Assembly (NCBI GenBank): GCA_017628435.1
Contig: JAGBZE010000171.1
Span: 1 to 6,422, forward strand
Source: Akkermansia sp.
GTDB taxonomy: Bacteria; Verrucomicrobiota; Verrucomicrobiia; Verrucomicrobiales; Akkermansiaceae
Reading direction: 5' to 3'
DNA: 6,422 nt
Shown in pieces: positions 1-4,697 of the stretch. Made by a program: the position numbers and the translations under genes. The notes under the pieces are model-generated. The model saw only the letters and a program-made list of their open reading frames with translations. It searched no databases and was not told the DNA's origin. The first letter of the stretch is position 1. Each line of letters starts with the position of its first letter.

Positions 1-6
1 ATCCAC

Positions 7-15
7 TTATCCACA
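7..15 (+). promoter_or_regulatory. DnaA box (perfect TTATCCACA)
   Basis: The 9-mer TTATCCACA matches the consensus DnaA box TTATNCACA exactly. It is preceded by a partial copy, ATCCAC at 1-6, which may be the remnant of another box cut by the window edge. An oppositely oriented near-match lies 30 bp downstream, and the DNA between is AT-rich (TATATATA-like around 35-44). DnaA boxes bind the replication initiator DnaA and are found at oriC and in DnaA-regulated promoters. Which of these applies cannot be decided because the sequence to the left is not available. Confidence 0.5.
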
Positions 16-45
16 CTGCTGATGATGATGGTTATCTATATATAC

Positions 46-54
46 TGTGGATAC
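46..54 (-). promoter_or_regulatory. DnaA box, one mismatch, inverted
   Basis: Read on the minus strand this is GTATCCACA, one base from the consensus TTATCCACA. It faces the perfect box at 7-15, so TATCCACA and TGTGGATA form an 8-bp inverted pair. An A-rich tract (59-74) follows, so the whole 1-75 stretch is an AT-rich segment with opposed boxes. It lies upstream of the ribD promoter and could also influence that promoter. Confidence 0.42.
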
Positions 55-95
55 ATCATTAAAAAAGAAAAAGGGACAGCATACCAGGGCTCTTC

Positions 96-123
96 TTGAC
101 AGCTCGGCCTAGCCTGATACAAT
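96..123 (+). promoter_or_regulatory. Sigma70-type promoter of ribD
   Basis: TTGACA at 96-101 is a perfect -35 hexamer and TACAAT at 118-123 matches the -10 consensus at five of six bases, with a 16-bp spacer. Transcription would be expected to start about seven bases after the -10, at or next to position 130, which is the A of the ribD ATG. There is no room for a ribosome binding site and none is seen. No FMN riboswitch is present in the 129 bases before the gene. Confidence 0.7.
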
Positions 124-129
124 ACGCAC

Positions 130-1167
130 ATGCAGGAACAGGTAGATCAGCAATGGATGCAACATGCACTACAACTGGCTCGCTTGGGATTGGGAACTAC
201 CAGCCCGAATCCTCCGGTGGGTGCTGTTATTGTGTTCAACGGCCAAGTGTTGGGTGAAGGCTTTCATGAGGTGGCAGGTGAGGCTCATGCCGAACGCCGA
301 GCCATAGATGATGCCTACGCCCGCGGTAATGGTCACCTTCTTCCCGGAGCCACCATTTACGTAACATTGGAGCCTTGTTCCAGCACTGGCCGCACAGGCG
401 CCTGCACCGATGCTATCATCAAGGAGCGTTTCGCTCGCGTGGTCTATGGCTCCACAGACCCCGATATGCGCCACCAGGGCCGCGCAGACGCGCTTTTGAG
501 GGTTGAGGGGATAGAAGTGTGCCCAGGAGTATGCAAAGACGCCTGTGACCGCCTTCTGCGCTCCTGGTTCCATGCTGTGCAGACCGGCCGACCCTGGGTT
601 ACTGCTAAAGTGGCTACCACACTGGATGGTCGCATGACCCGCCGACAGAAATTCTGGCTGAGCGGGGTAGATACCCTGCGCTATGCGCACCAGCTGCGCC
701 TGGAGAGCGATGCTATCCTGGTTGGCGGTAATACCCTGCGTACGGATGACCCAGCATTGACTGTCAGGAATCCCTTGCAGACGCCCTCTCCCCGCAAGCA
801 GCAACCCTGGCGCGTGGTTCTTACCACGAATCTGCTCTCTCTGCCGCCCATGGCCAAGCTCTTTACTGATGAGCACCACAAGCGTACCCTTGTCTGGGAG
901 AATGTGAAAGATCTGCGTGTTATTCTCAACGAGCTTTATACCAGGTATGGGGTCGTAAACCTCATGCTAGAATGTGGCGGACGCCTTCTGCGCCGCTTTC
1001 TGGAAGATGGCCTCGTGAATGAATGGATGCAGAGTATTTCCCCCATGGTGGGCGCCGGCCCGGATAGTGTTGTGCCTGGGGATTTCCTGCCTAACGAATT
1101 CATCTTCCAACGCGAAGAACTCATCGAATGTGGACGCGATATCATTATTCGAGGTATACTGGGGTGA
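130..1167 (+). CDS. ribD: Bifunctional diaminohydroxyphosphoribosylaminopyrimidine deaminase / 5-amino-6-(5-phosphoribosylamino)uracil reductase RibD
   Basis: RibD carries out the second and third steps of riboflavin synthesis in the cytoplasm: zinc-dependent deamination of the pyrimidine made from GTP, then NADPH-dependent reduction of its ribose ring. The N-terminal deaminase domain (about residues 8-150) shows the TSPNPPVGAVIV motif (24-35), the catalytic HAE at 53-55 and the zinc ligands C83 and C92 in EPCSSTGRTGAC. The C-terminal reductase domain (about 155-343) shows AKVATTLDGR (159-168, with T where many homologs have S), the cofactor-binding type segment ILVGGNTLRTDDP (196-208) and LECGG (280-284). 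At 345 residues it is slightly shorter than the typical 360-370 but complete. The ATG at 130 is chosen because the conserved domain starts within a few residues of it; the next in-frame ATG (157, residue 10) would cut into the first helix. No other rib gene is adjacent. Both domains are intact, so the assignment is firm. Confidence 0.95.
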   Translation: MQEQVDQQWMQHALQLARLGLGTTSPNPPVGAVIVFNGQVLGEGFHEVAGEAHAERRAIDDAYARGNGHLLPGATIYVTLEPCSSTGRTGACTDAIIKERFARVVYGSTDPDMRHQGRADALLRVEGIEVCPGVCKDACDRLLRSWFHAVQTGRPWVTAKVATTLDGRMTRRQKFWLSGVDTLRYAHQLRLESDAILVGGNTLRTDDPALTVRNPLQTPSPRKQQPWRVVLTTNLLSLPPMAKLFTDEHHKRTLVWENVKDLRVILNELYTRYGVVNLMLECGGRLLRRFLEDGLVNEWMQSISPMVGAGPDSVVPGDFLPNEFIFQREELIECGRDIIIRGILG

Positions 1168-1172
1168 TTTTA

Positions 1173-1202
1173 TTGGTAGCATTACACCAAAAAAGGTATA
1201 AA
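1173..1202 (+). promoter_or_regulatory. Possible promoter after ribD
   Basis: TTGGTA (1173-1178) and TATAAA (1197-1202) are separated by 18 bp, matching the -35 and -10 consensus at four and five of six bases. The predicted start point (about 1209) lies inside the parS-like repeat, so a protein bound there could block it. It would serve the lipoprotein pair with a leader of about 90 nt. It is one of two candidate promoters in this gap and the evidence is only sequence resemblance. Confidence 0.3.
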
Positions 1203-1203
1203 A

Positions 1204-1221
1204 TTGTTCCACATGGAACAA
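1204..1221. other. parS-like ParB binding site
   Basis: Eight-base arms TTGTTCCA and TGGAACAA flank a central CA, an 18-bp near-perfect inverted repeat. The inner 16 bases TGTTCCACATGGAACA differ by one central base from TGTTCCACGTGGAACA, a known form of the chromosomal centromere site parS bound by ParB during segregation. The two-base centre and the lack of a following T-run argue against a transcription terminator. The central CG of parS is normally conserved, so the A in its place is a real weakness. It could instead be the operator of an unknown regulator. Confidence 0.5.
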
Positions 1222-1249
1222 AATATCTATTGAATTCGAGTGATTAAGC

Positions 1250-1278
1250 TTGCGGTGCAGGGAAATATGGAGTAGAAT
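1250..1278 (+). promoter_or_regulatory. Possible promoter of the lipoprotein pair
   Basis: TTGCGG (1250-1255) and TAGAAT (1273-1278) are separated by 17 bp; the -10 matches at five of six bases but the -35 at only three. Transcription from it would start near 1285, which leaves a 13-nt leader before the ATG at 1298 and would exclude the upstream candidate starts at 1250 (TTG) and 1277 (ATG). Confidence 0.35.
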
Positions 1279-1297
1279 GCGCGCCCTTTTTCCGGAT

Positions 1298-2044
1298 ATG
1301 AGGATTGGTATTTATCAGTTTGCATTATGTATATTGACTGCGCTTGGGGTAGCATCATGCTATCCTCCGCAAGTTCAGTATCCGTATACAGAGATGGTGA
1401 CAATCCGCCGGGCAGAGTTGAAGGATAATCTGGTTGCATTGCTTCCTGTAAAGGATCAGAATCAGATTGCAGCGCAGCAGGAGGCGACCTGGCTGGCAGA
1501 TACGGCATACAAGGCTGCTGCCGGCATAGCACGGTTGAATGATTCACATTTCCCAGGCTGGGCAGGTAATGCGCTTATCAATGCCCGCCTGCAGGATCGC
1601 GGTCTCTGCTGGCAATACCAGCATGATATGTATCGTGAATTGCGGCGGCGGCCTTTGAGCTATTTTCGCATCGGGTGCTGTGTACGTGATAAGGGAAAAC
1701 CCTCTGAGCACAACTGTGTGTACCTTGCAGCAAAGGATGCAGTCTGGCCGGAAGTCTGGGTGTTGGATGCATGGATGTGGAATGGCCGCCTGAAGGTGGA
1801 TTATGGATGTCAGTTGAACGCGAGCCGCTGGGAAGACCTGCCCGAAGTCTGCCGTATACAATCCATTTATTACTGTGAGGGGCACCAGTGGCCCATGGAG
1901 CATTGGAGTGTGCTACGCGGCCCTGATGGTGACTATGAGGGGTACTGGCTGCCGGAGATGCGGCGTTCGTCACAGTACCGTCGCATGTATAACAACATAG
2001 AGGAGGGTAAGAAGGAACACCCCGGAAGATTGACCAACTATTGA
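1298..2044 (+). CDS. Predicted lipoprotein with a transglutaminase-like Cys-His-Asp pattern (first of a tandem pair)
   Basis: No named family is recognised with certainty. With the start at 1298 the protein has 248 residues: a short basic N-terminus, a hydrophobic stretch and the lipobox-like VASC with C21 as the lipidated residue, so it should be exported and membrane anchored. Shared with the next gene are AQQEATWLADTAYKA (59-73), RGLCW (101-105), YRELRRRPL (112-120), EH (137-138), LDAW (156-159) and PMEHW (199-203). C104, H138 and D157 occur in the order and with surroundings expected of a transglutaminase-like cysteine peptidase (Cys at a helix start, then His, then LDxW); this is inference from pattern. 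In-frame starts exist upstream at 1250 (TTG) and 1277 (ATG, with GGAG four bases before it). The one at 1298 is preferred because it gives a normal lipoprotein signal and equal length to the paralog. The next gene begins one nucleotide after the stop, so the two are probably cotranscribed and translationally coupled. Confidence 0.72.
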   Translation: MRIGIYQFALCILTALGVASCYPPQVQYPYTEMVTIRRAELKDNLVALLPVKDQNQIAAQQEATWLADTAYKAAAGIARLNDSHFPGWAGNALINARLQDRGLCWQYQHDMYRELRRRPLSYFRIGCCVRDKGKPSEHNCVYLAAKDAVWPEVWVLDAWMWNGRLKVDYGCQLNASRWEDLPEVCRIQSIYYCEGHQWPMEHWSVLRGPDGDYEGYWLPEMRRSSQYRRMYNNIEEGKKEHPGRLTNY

Positions 2045-2045
2045 A

Positions 2046-2789
2046 ATGAGAAAGGTATACATACTTTTGCTTCTTCTGGTAACATTTGCGATGATATCAT
2101 GCCAGAGTGCACCCAAGCCCGGGTATACGGAATTATCTCATGTGGTGGAAAAGCGCCAGAAATTGCAGCAGATGCTGGTGCAGCTTCTTCCGGAGGAGCA
2201 GAGAGTCTCTGCGCAGCAGGAAGCCACCTGGCTGGCAGATACGGCATATAAGGCCTCAGCTGCCATTGCTCGTTACAATGATCCTATTTTTGTGAACTGG
2301 CTCAATAACCGGGCCGTGAATACCCGCAAGAATTTCCGTCACCGTGGTCTCTGCTGGCATTACCAGCATGACCTTTACCGCGAGCTTCGCCGCCGTCCGC
2401 TCAATTACTATGAGCTGGGATGCTGCCTGCGCGACCAGGGAAGGGGAGGTGAGCACCACGTTGTCTACATCAAGAGCAAGGCTGGCAAATGGCCGTCCAT
2501 TGTTATGCTGGATGCCTGGTGGCTGGCTGGACGTCTTGTTGTGGAGGATGAAAAGGATGCCGATGGATGGTTTGATGACCCGAAGAGCACCGAACGTCTG
2601 AACAAAATTTATCCGGCAGGGCATAACCGCCCCATGGAGCATTGGGCCATGGTTCGCACAGGTACCCGCTATTCTGATTATATCTACAGCGATTTGCCTG
2701 CTGCCCGGGATACCGTACAGTGGAAATACATGCAGGAGCAGATGAAAAAGGGGCTTCAGCAGCGCAAGGGTAAGGCCTATGATTATTAA
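2046..2789 (+). CDS. Predicted lipoprotein with a transglutaminase-like Cys-His-Asp pattern (second of a tandem pair)
   Basis: This 247-residue protein is a paralog of the preceding gene and the two align along almost their whole length. The N-terminus MRK is followed by a leucine-rich hydrophobic stretch and MISC, with C19 as the likely lipid-modified cysteine. The proposed catalytic set is C103 (RGLCW), H137 (EHH) and D156 (LDAW). The spacings of 34 and 19 residues are identical to those in the first copy although the proteins differ at many positions. The conserved PMEHW lies at 196-200, and the C-terminal 40 residues are rich in Lys, Gln and Tyr. The ATG follows the previous stop after one base (TGA-A-ATG) and no Shine-Dalgarno sequence is seen, which suggests translational coupling. 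A role in processing or crosslinking envelope or extracellular peptides would fit the predicted fold and location but is not shown. Either copy could also be a catalytically dead structural relative. Confidence 0.75.
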   Translation: MRKVYILLLLLVTFAMISCQSAPKPGYTELSHVVEKRQKLQQMLVQLLPEEQRVSAQQEATWLADTAYKASAAIARYNDPIFVNWLNNRAVNTRKNFRHRGLCWHYQHDLYRELRRRPLNYYELGCCLRDQGRGGEHHVVYIKSKAGKWPSIVMLDAWWLAGRLVVEDEKDADGWFDDPKSTERLNKIYPAGHNRPMEHWAMVRTGTRYSDYIYSDLPAARDTVQWKYMQEQMKKGLQQRKGKAYDY

Positions 2790-2804
2790 GTAAATCTAAA
2801 TAAT

Positions 2805-2820
2805 CTAGAGCAGACTCTAG
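2805..2820. repeat. Short perfect hairpin (6-bp stem)
   Basis: CTAGAG and CTCTAG flank the four-base loop CAGA, 15 nt after the stop of the second lipoprotein gene. The position suits a transcript end, but no T-run follows on the + strand and the stem is short, so intrinsic termination would be weak. It may instead stabilise the 3' end of the lipoprotein transcript. Confidence 0.35.
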
Positions 2821-2847
2821 CAAAATCCCGGAGGGCGCATATTTTGC
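2820..2847. repeat. Inverted repeat abutting the next promoter
   Basis: GCAAAAT (2820-2826) and ATTTTGC (2841-2847) are perfect 7-bp inverted arms with a 14-bp GC-rich spacer. The right arm ends directly at the -35 hexamer beginning at 2848. The 21-bp centre-to-centre distance (about two helical turns) would suit a dimeric regulator, but no regulator is encoded nearby. Confidence 0.3.
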
Positions 2848-2876
2848 TTGCCAAGGGATGCCTAATCACCTAAACT
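2848..2876 (+). promoter_or_regulatory. Promoter of the RelE-fold / permease / Sel1 unit
   Basis: TTGCCA (2848-2853, five of six) and TAAACT (2871-2876, four of six) are separated by the ideal 17 bp. The expected start point is about 2883, the G of the GTG start codon. As at ribD, exactly six bases separate the -10 hexamer from the start codon, so the mRNA is predicted to lack a leader. The -10 match is only moderate. Confidence 0.5.
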
Positions 2877-2882
2877 TGTGCC

Positions 2883-3272
2883 GTGCAACAGATCGCTTTC
2901 AACGAAATTAGTGCGGCAGAGGTATCTGCTATTCCCGCCATGCAGCAGCTCAAGCTCTTCTTCGCCTTTAAGGTGGATGAGGGGTGCCTGAGCGGTGAGC
3001 CTACCGACCCGCGTTTTGGTATTGTGGAGCGCGATGGTCGCCGTATATTCCGTTTCCGTTCCGATGAGGATGACTACCGCATCTACTTCACCATCGAGAA
3101 GAATGCAGATGGTGATAACGTGGTGGTAGTCCAGCGCGTGCTGCATGCCGATTCCCTGAAGGATTTCTTCTTCCGTAGCGGCATGGGGCATGATGCCGAA
3201 GATAAGAAGCTGAGCAAATCCCGCAGCTTCTGGAAACTCATTGATGACGGCGAGAAGGCAGCCCGCAAGTAA
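2883..3272 (+). CDS. RelE/ParE-fold-like small protein, no antitoxin partner
   Basis: A 129-residue protein with a GTG start. The middle shows the strand pattern of the RelE/ParE superfamily: RIFRFRS (54-60), DYRIYFTIE (64-72) and NVVVVQRVLHADSLKDFF (79-96), with R57, R59, R66 and H88 at positions where such proteins often carry basic residues. Family toxins are usually 85-110 residues and paired with an antitoxin gene of 60-100 codons. Here the gene before is a lipoprotein and the gene after a membrane permease, so no antitoxin is present. The C-terminus (103-129) is a charged tail. It may therefore be a housekeeping relative rather than a toxin. GTG is chosen because the promoter places transcription there; an alternative ATG at 2940 would remove the first 19 residues. 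No signal peptide is present, so it should be cytoplasmic. The permease gene follows after 24 nt. Confidence 0.6.
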   Translation: MQQIAFNEISAAEVSAIPAMQQLKLFFAFKVDEGCLSGEPTDPRFGIVERDGRRIFRFRSDEDDYRIYFTIEKNADGDNVVVVQRVLHADSLKDFFFRSGMGHDAEDKKLSKSRSFWKLIDDGEKAARK

Positions 3273-3296
3273 AACGGCTGCGGATCAACCACCGGC

Positions 3297-4211
3297 ATGA
3301 TCGGCTTCCTGCAGAATCTGGTTTACATGCCTGCGCGGATAATAGCCGTGGCAGGGGTGACACTGACACAGCTGGTGCGCATGCGTCTCTTTCTGGTGCC
3401 GGCCGTGGTGGCACTTCTCTTCCTGTCTCTGCAGTTCATCCCTTATCAGGAGAATATCGGTATAGAGTTTCAGGGGCTGGCTCAGCTGCAGTTCATCAAG
3501 GATGTGAGCCTGGGCTGCATGCAGCTTTTCGGGCTTATCTTCTGCGTGGCGGCCACGGCGCTGCTGCTGCCGCGCGATACCGAGGACCGCATACTCTACA
3601 CCATACTTTGCAAGCCGGTACCCCGGTTTGATTATCTGGCCGGCAAGGCCCTGGGGGTAATCGCCCTGCTGGTGCTCATGGTTGGTGCGCTGGATGGGCT
3701 CATGAGCCTCATTCTGGCTCACCGTGAATCCGGCATTTGTGCAGAACTGACCGCTGCTCTCACGGCAAATGGCTACAGCCCGGAGGAAATGACCCCTTAT
3801 CTGGACCAGGTGCATGCCGCCGGCAACAGCTGGAACACCCAGCGCGGCGTGCTGGCCACCCTGCTGGGCTATTGCGTGCTCACCACCCTCACCCTGCTTA
3901 TATCCTGCTTTACCAGCGGCACCATCGTGAGCATCATCTTCGGCCTGGGTGCCTATTTCATCGGCATGTTCCAGGAAATGCTCTTTGCTGCAATATCTGC
4001 CGGGCAAGGTACCACCGCAGCCATGCGCCTGGCAGAGCAGACCTGCGCGGTGCTGCTGCCGGATTTCGGTTTGTTCTCCGTGGGTGATACTGCCTCTGCC
4101 GGGGCAGAGCTCAGCTGGTTCTTGCTGGGTGGGTTGGCCATAATAGCTGCCGGCTACATGCTGCTGCATCTGCTCACCGCCACCTGGATTTTCAGCAAAA
4201 AGGAATTCTGA
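3297..4211 (+). CDS. ABC-2 type transporter permease
   Basis: A 304-residue integral membrane protein with about six hydrophobic segments (around 31-48, 72-91, 114-141, 184-204, 207-228 and 273-296). A typical ABC-2 permease motif follows the second helix: LPRDTEDRILYTILCKPVPR (91-110), then YLAGKALG (113-120). In the family this marks the cytoplasmic loop that couples to the ATPase. Residues 142-183 form a large hydrophilic, probably periplasmic loop. The end, WIFSKKEF, is typical of these permeases. Such proteins pair with a separate ATPase to export or extrude a substrate, but no ATPase gene lies next to it in this window and the substrate cannot be named. It is probably cotranscribed with the RelE-fold gene before it and the Sel1 gene after it (gaps of 24 and 6 nt). 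No Shine-Dalgarno sequence precedes the ATG. Confidence 0.78.
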   Translation: MIGFLQNLVYMPARIIAVAGVTLTQLVRMRLFLVPAVVALLFLSLQFIPYQENIGIEFQGLAQLQFIKDVSLGCMQLFGLIFCVAATALLLPRDTEDRILYTILCKPVPRFDYLAGKALGVIALLVLMVGALDGLMSLILAHRESGICAELTAALTANGYSPEEMTPYLDQVHAAGNSWNTQRGVLATLLGYCVLTTLTLLISCFTSGTIVSIIFGLGAYFIGMFQEMLFAAISAGQGTTAAMRLAEQTCAVLLPDFGLFSVGDTASAGAELSWFLLGGLAIIAAGYMLLHLLTATWIFSKKEF

Positions 4212-4217
4212 TGCACC

Positions 4218-4628
4218 ATGCTGGATGAGCTGAGAACACGTGCCTCTGCCGGGGATATGGACGCCTGCCTGCACCTGGCCAAAAAGTTGATACGTGGCCG
4301 CGGCGAGGGGCGTAATTTTGAGGAGGCTGTGGAATGGTTTGACCGCGCAGCCCGTGGTGGAAGTGTGGATGCGCTCTACTGGCTGGGAAAATGCTACCTG
4401 AAAGGCCTGGGATGCACGCGCGATGTTTCCGGCGGCTGCAGCTGCCTGGAGCGTGCCGCGCAGCAGGGGCATGCCGCCGCCGCGTTGAAGCTTGGAGAAT
4501 GTTTTGAACGCGGGCAGGGGGCTCCGTCCAGTTCAGAGCTGGCATCCTACTGGTATCGCAAAGCAGCCGCCCGTGGAGAGGCTCGTGCATTCGATAAGTT
4601 GCTGAATTTAGCGCGTCGCCGCCGTTGA
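4218..4628 (+). CDS. Small Sel1-repeat (SLR) protein
   Basis: A 136-residue protein made almost entirely of three 36-residue Sel1-like repeats at about 14-49, 50-85 and 86-121. Each has the alanine/glycine signature, for example ALYWLGKCYLKGLG (52-65) and ALKLGECFERGQG (89-101), followed by a second helix ending in AARGG, AAQQG or AAARG. Such repeats form an alpha-helical solenoid that binds other proteins, so a scaffold or adaptor role is expected and no enzymatic residues are seen. There is no signal peptide or membrane segment, so it should act in the cytoplasm. The C-terminus is strongly basic (LARRRR). The start is six bases after the permease stop; the ATG overlapping that stop (4211) opens only a five-codon frame. 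Linkage to the permease suggests, without proof, a shared function. Confidence 0.8.
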   Translation: MLDELRTRASAGDMDACLHLAKKLIRGRGEGRNFEEAVEWFDRAARGGSVDALYWLGKCYLKGLGCTRDVSGGCSCLERAAQQGHAAAALKLGECFERGQGAPSSSELASYWYRKAAARGEARAFDKLLNLARRRR

Positions 4629-4670
4629 TATATCACTTTTTGCTCGCCAATCCCGCAGCAGATGTGATAG

Positions 4671-4676
4671 TATAAC
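4671..4676 (+). promoter_or_regulatory. Possible -10 element before the antiporter gene
   Basis: TATAAC matches the -10 consensus at five of six bases and lies 21 bases before the ATG at 4698. No good -35 hexamer sits at a usual distance (TCGCCA at 4644-4649 is 21 bp away). The 69-base gap after the Sel1 gene is AT-rich towards its right end and contains no clear terminator, so the antiporter may also be read through from upstream. Confidence 0.25.
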
Positions 4677-4697
4677 TCTGAACGTTTTTATAAAATT

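Noticed and set aside
18..29. GATGATGATG triplets next to a DnaA box, as a possible DnaA-trio
   Set aside because: The trio element reads as repeated TAG/TAA-type triplets 5' to 3' on the relevant strand. Neither strand here gives that polarity, so the match is only superficial.
1..129. FMN riboswitch before ribD
   Set aside because: The conserved RFN-type segments are not seen, and the promoter leaves no leader for a riboswitch.
169..879. 236-codon open frame on the minus strand
   Set aside because: It is a shadow of ribD, whose two catalytic domains are complete on the + strand.
1204..1221. The inverted repeat as a rho-independent terminator of ribD
   Set aside because: The arms are separated by two bases, the stem is only half GC, and no T-run follows. 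A protein-binding palindrome explains it better.
1250..1297. Upstream starts of the first lipoprotein gene (TTG at 1250, ATG at 1277)
   Set aside because: They add 16 or 7 residues before the signal sequence and make the protein longer than its paralog. The likely -10 element at 1273-1278 would also exclude them from the transcript.
2883..3272. A classical type II toxin-antitoxin module
   Set aside because: Only the RelE-like protein is present; no small antitoxin frame is found in the 93 bases before it or the 24 bases after it.
3285..4472. 395-codon open frame on the minus strand
   Set aside because: It is antisense to the ABC-2 permease and the Sel1 gene, both of which have clear family features. 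Its translation is a Gln/His/Gly-rich mixture without a domain.
4624..4641. TGATATATCA followed by TTTTT as a terminator after the Sel1 gene
   Set aside because: The palindrome is entirely AT-rich at its centre with no loop, so it would not form a stable hairpin.
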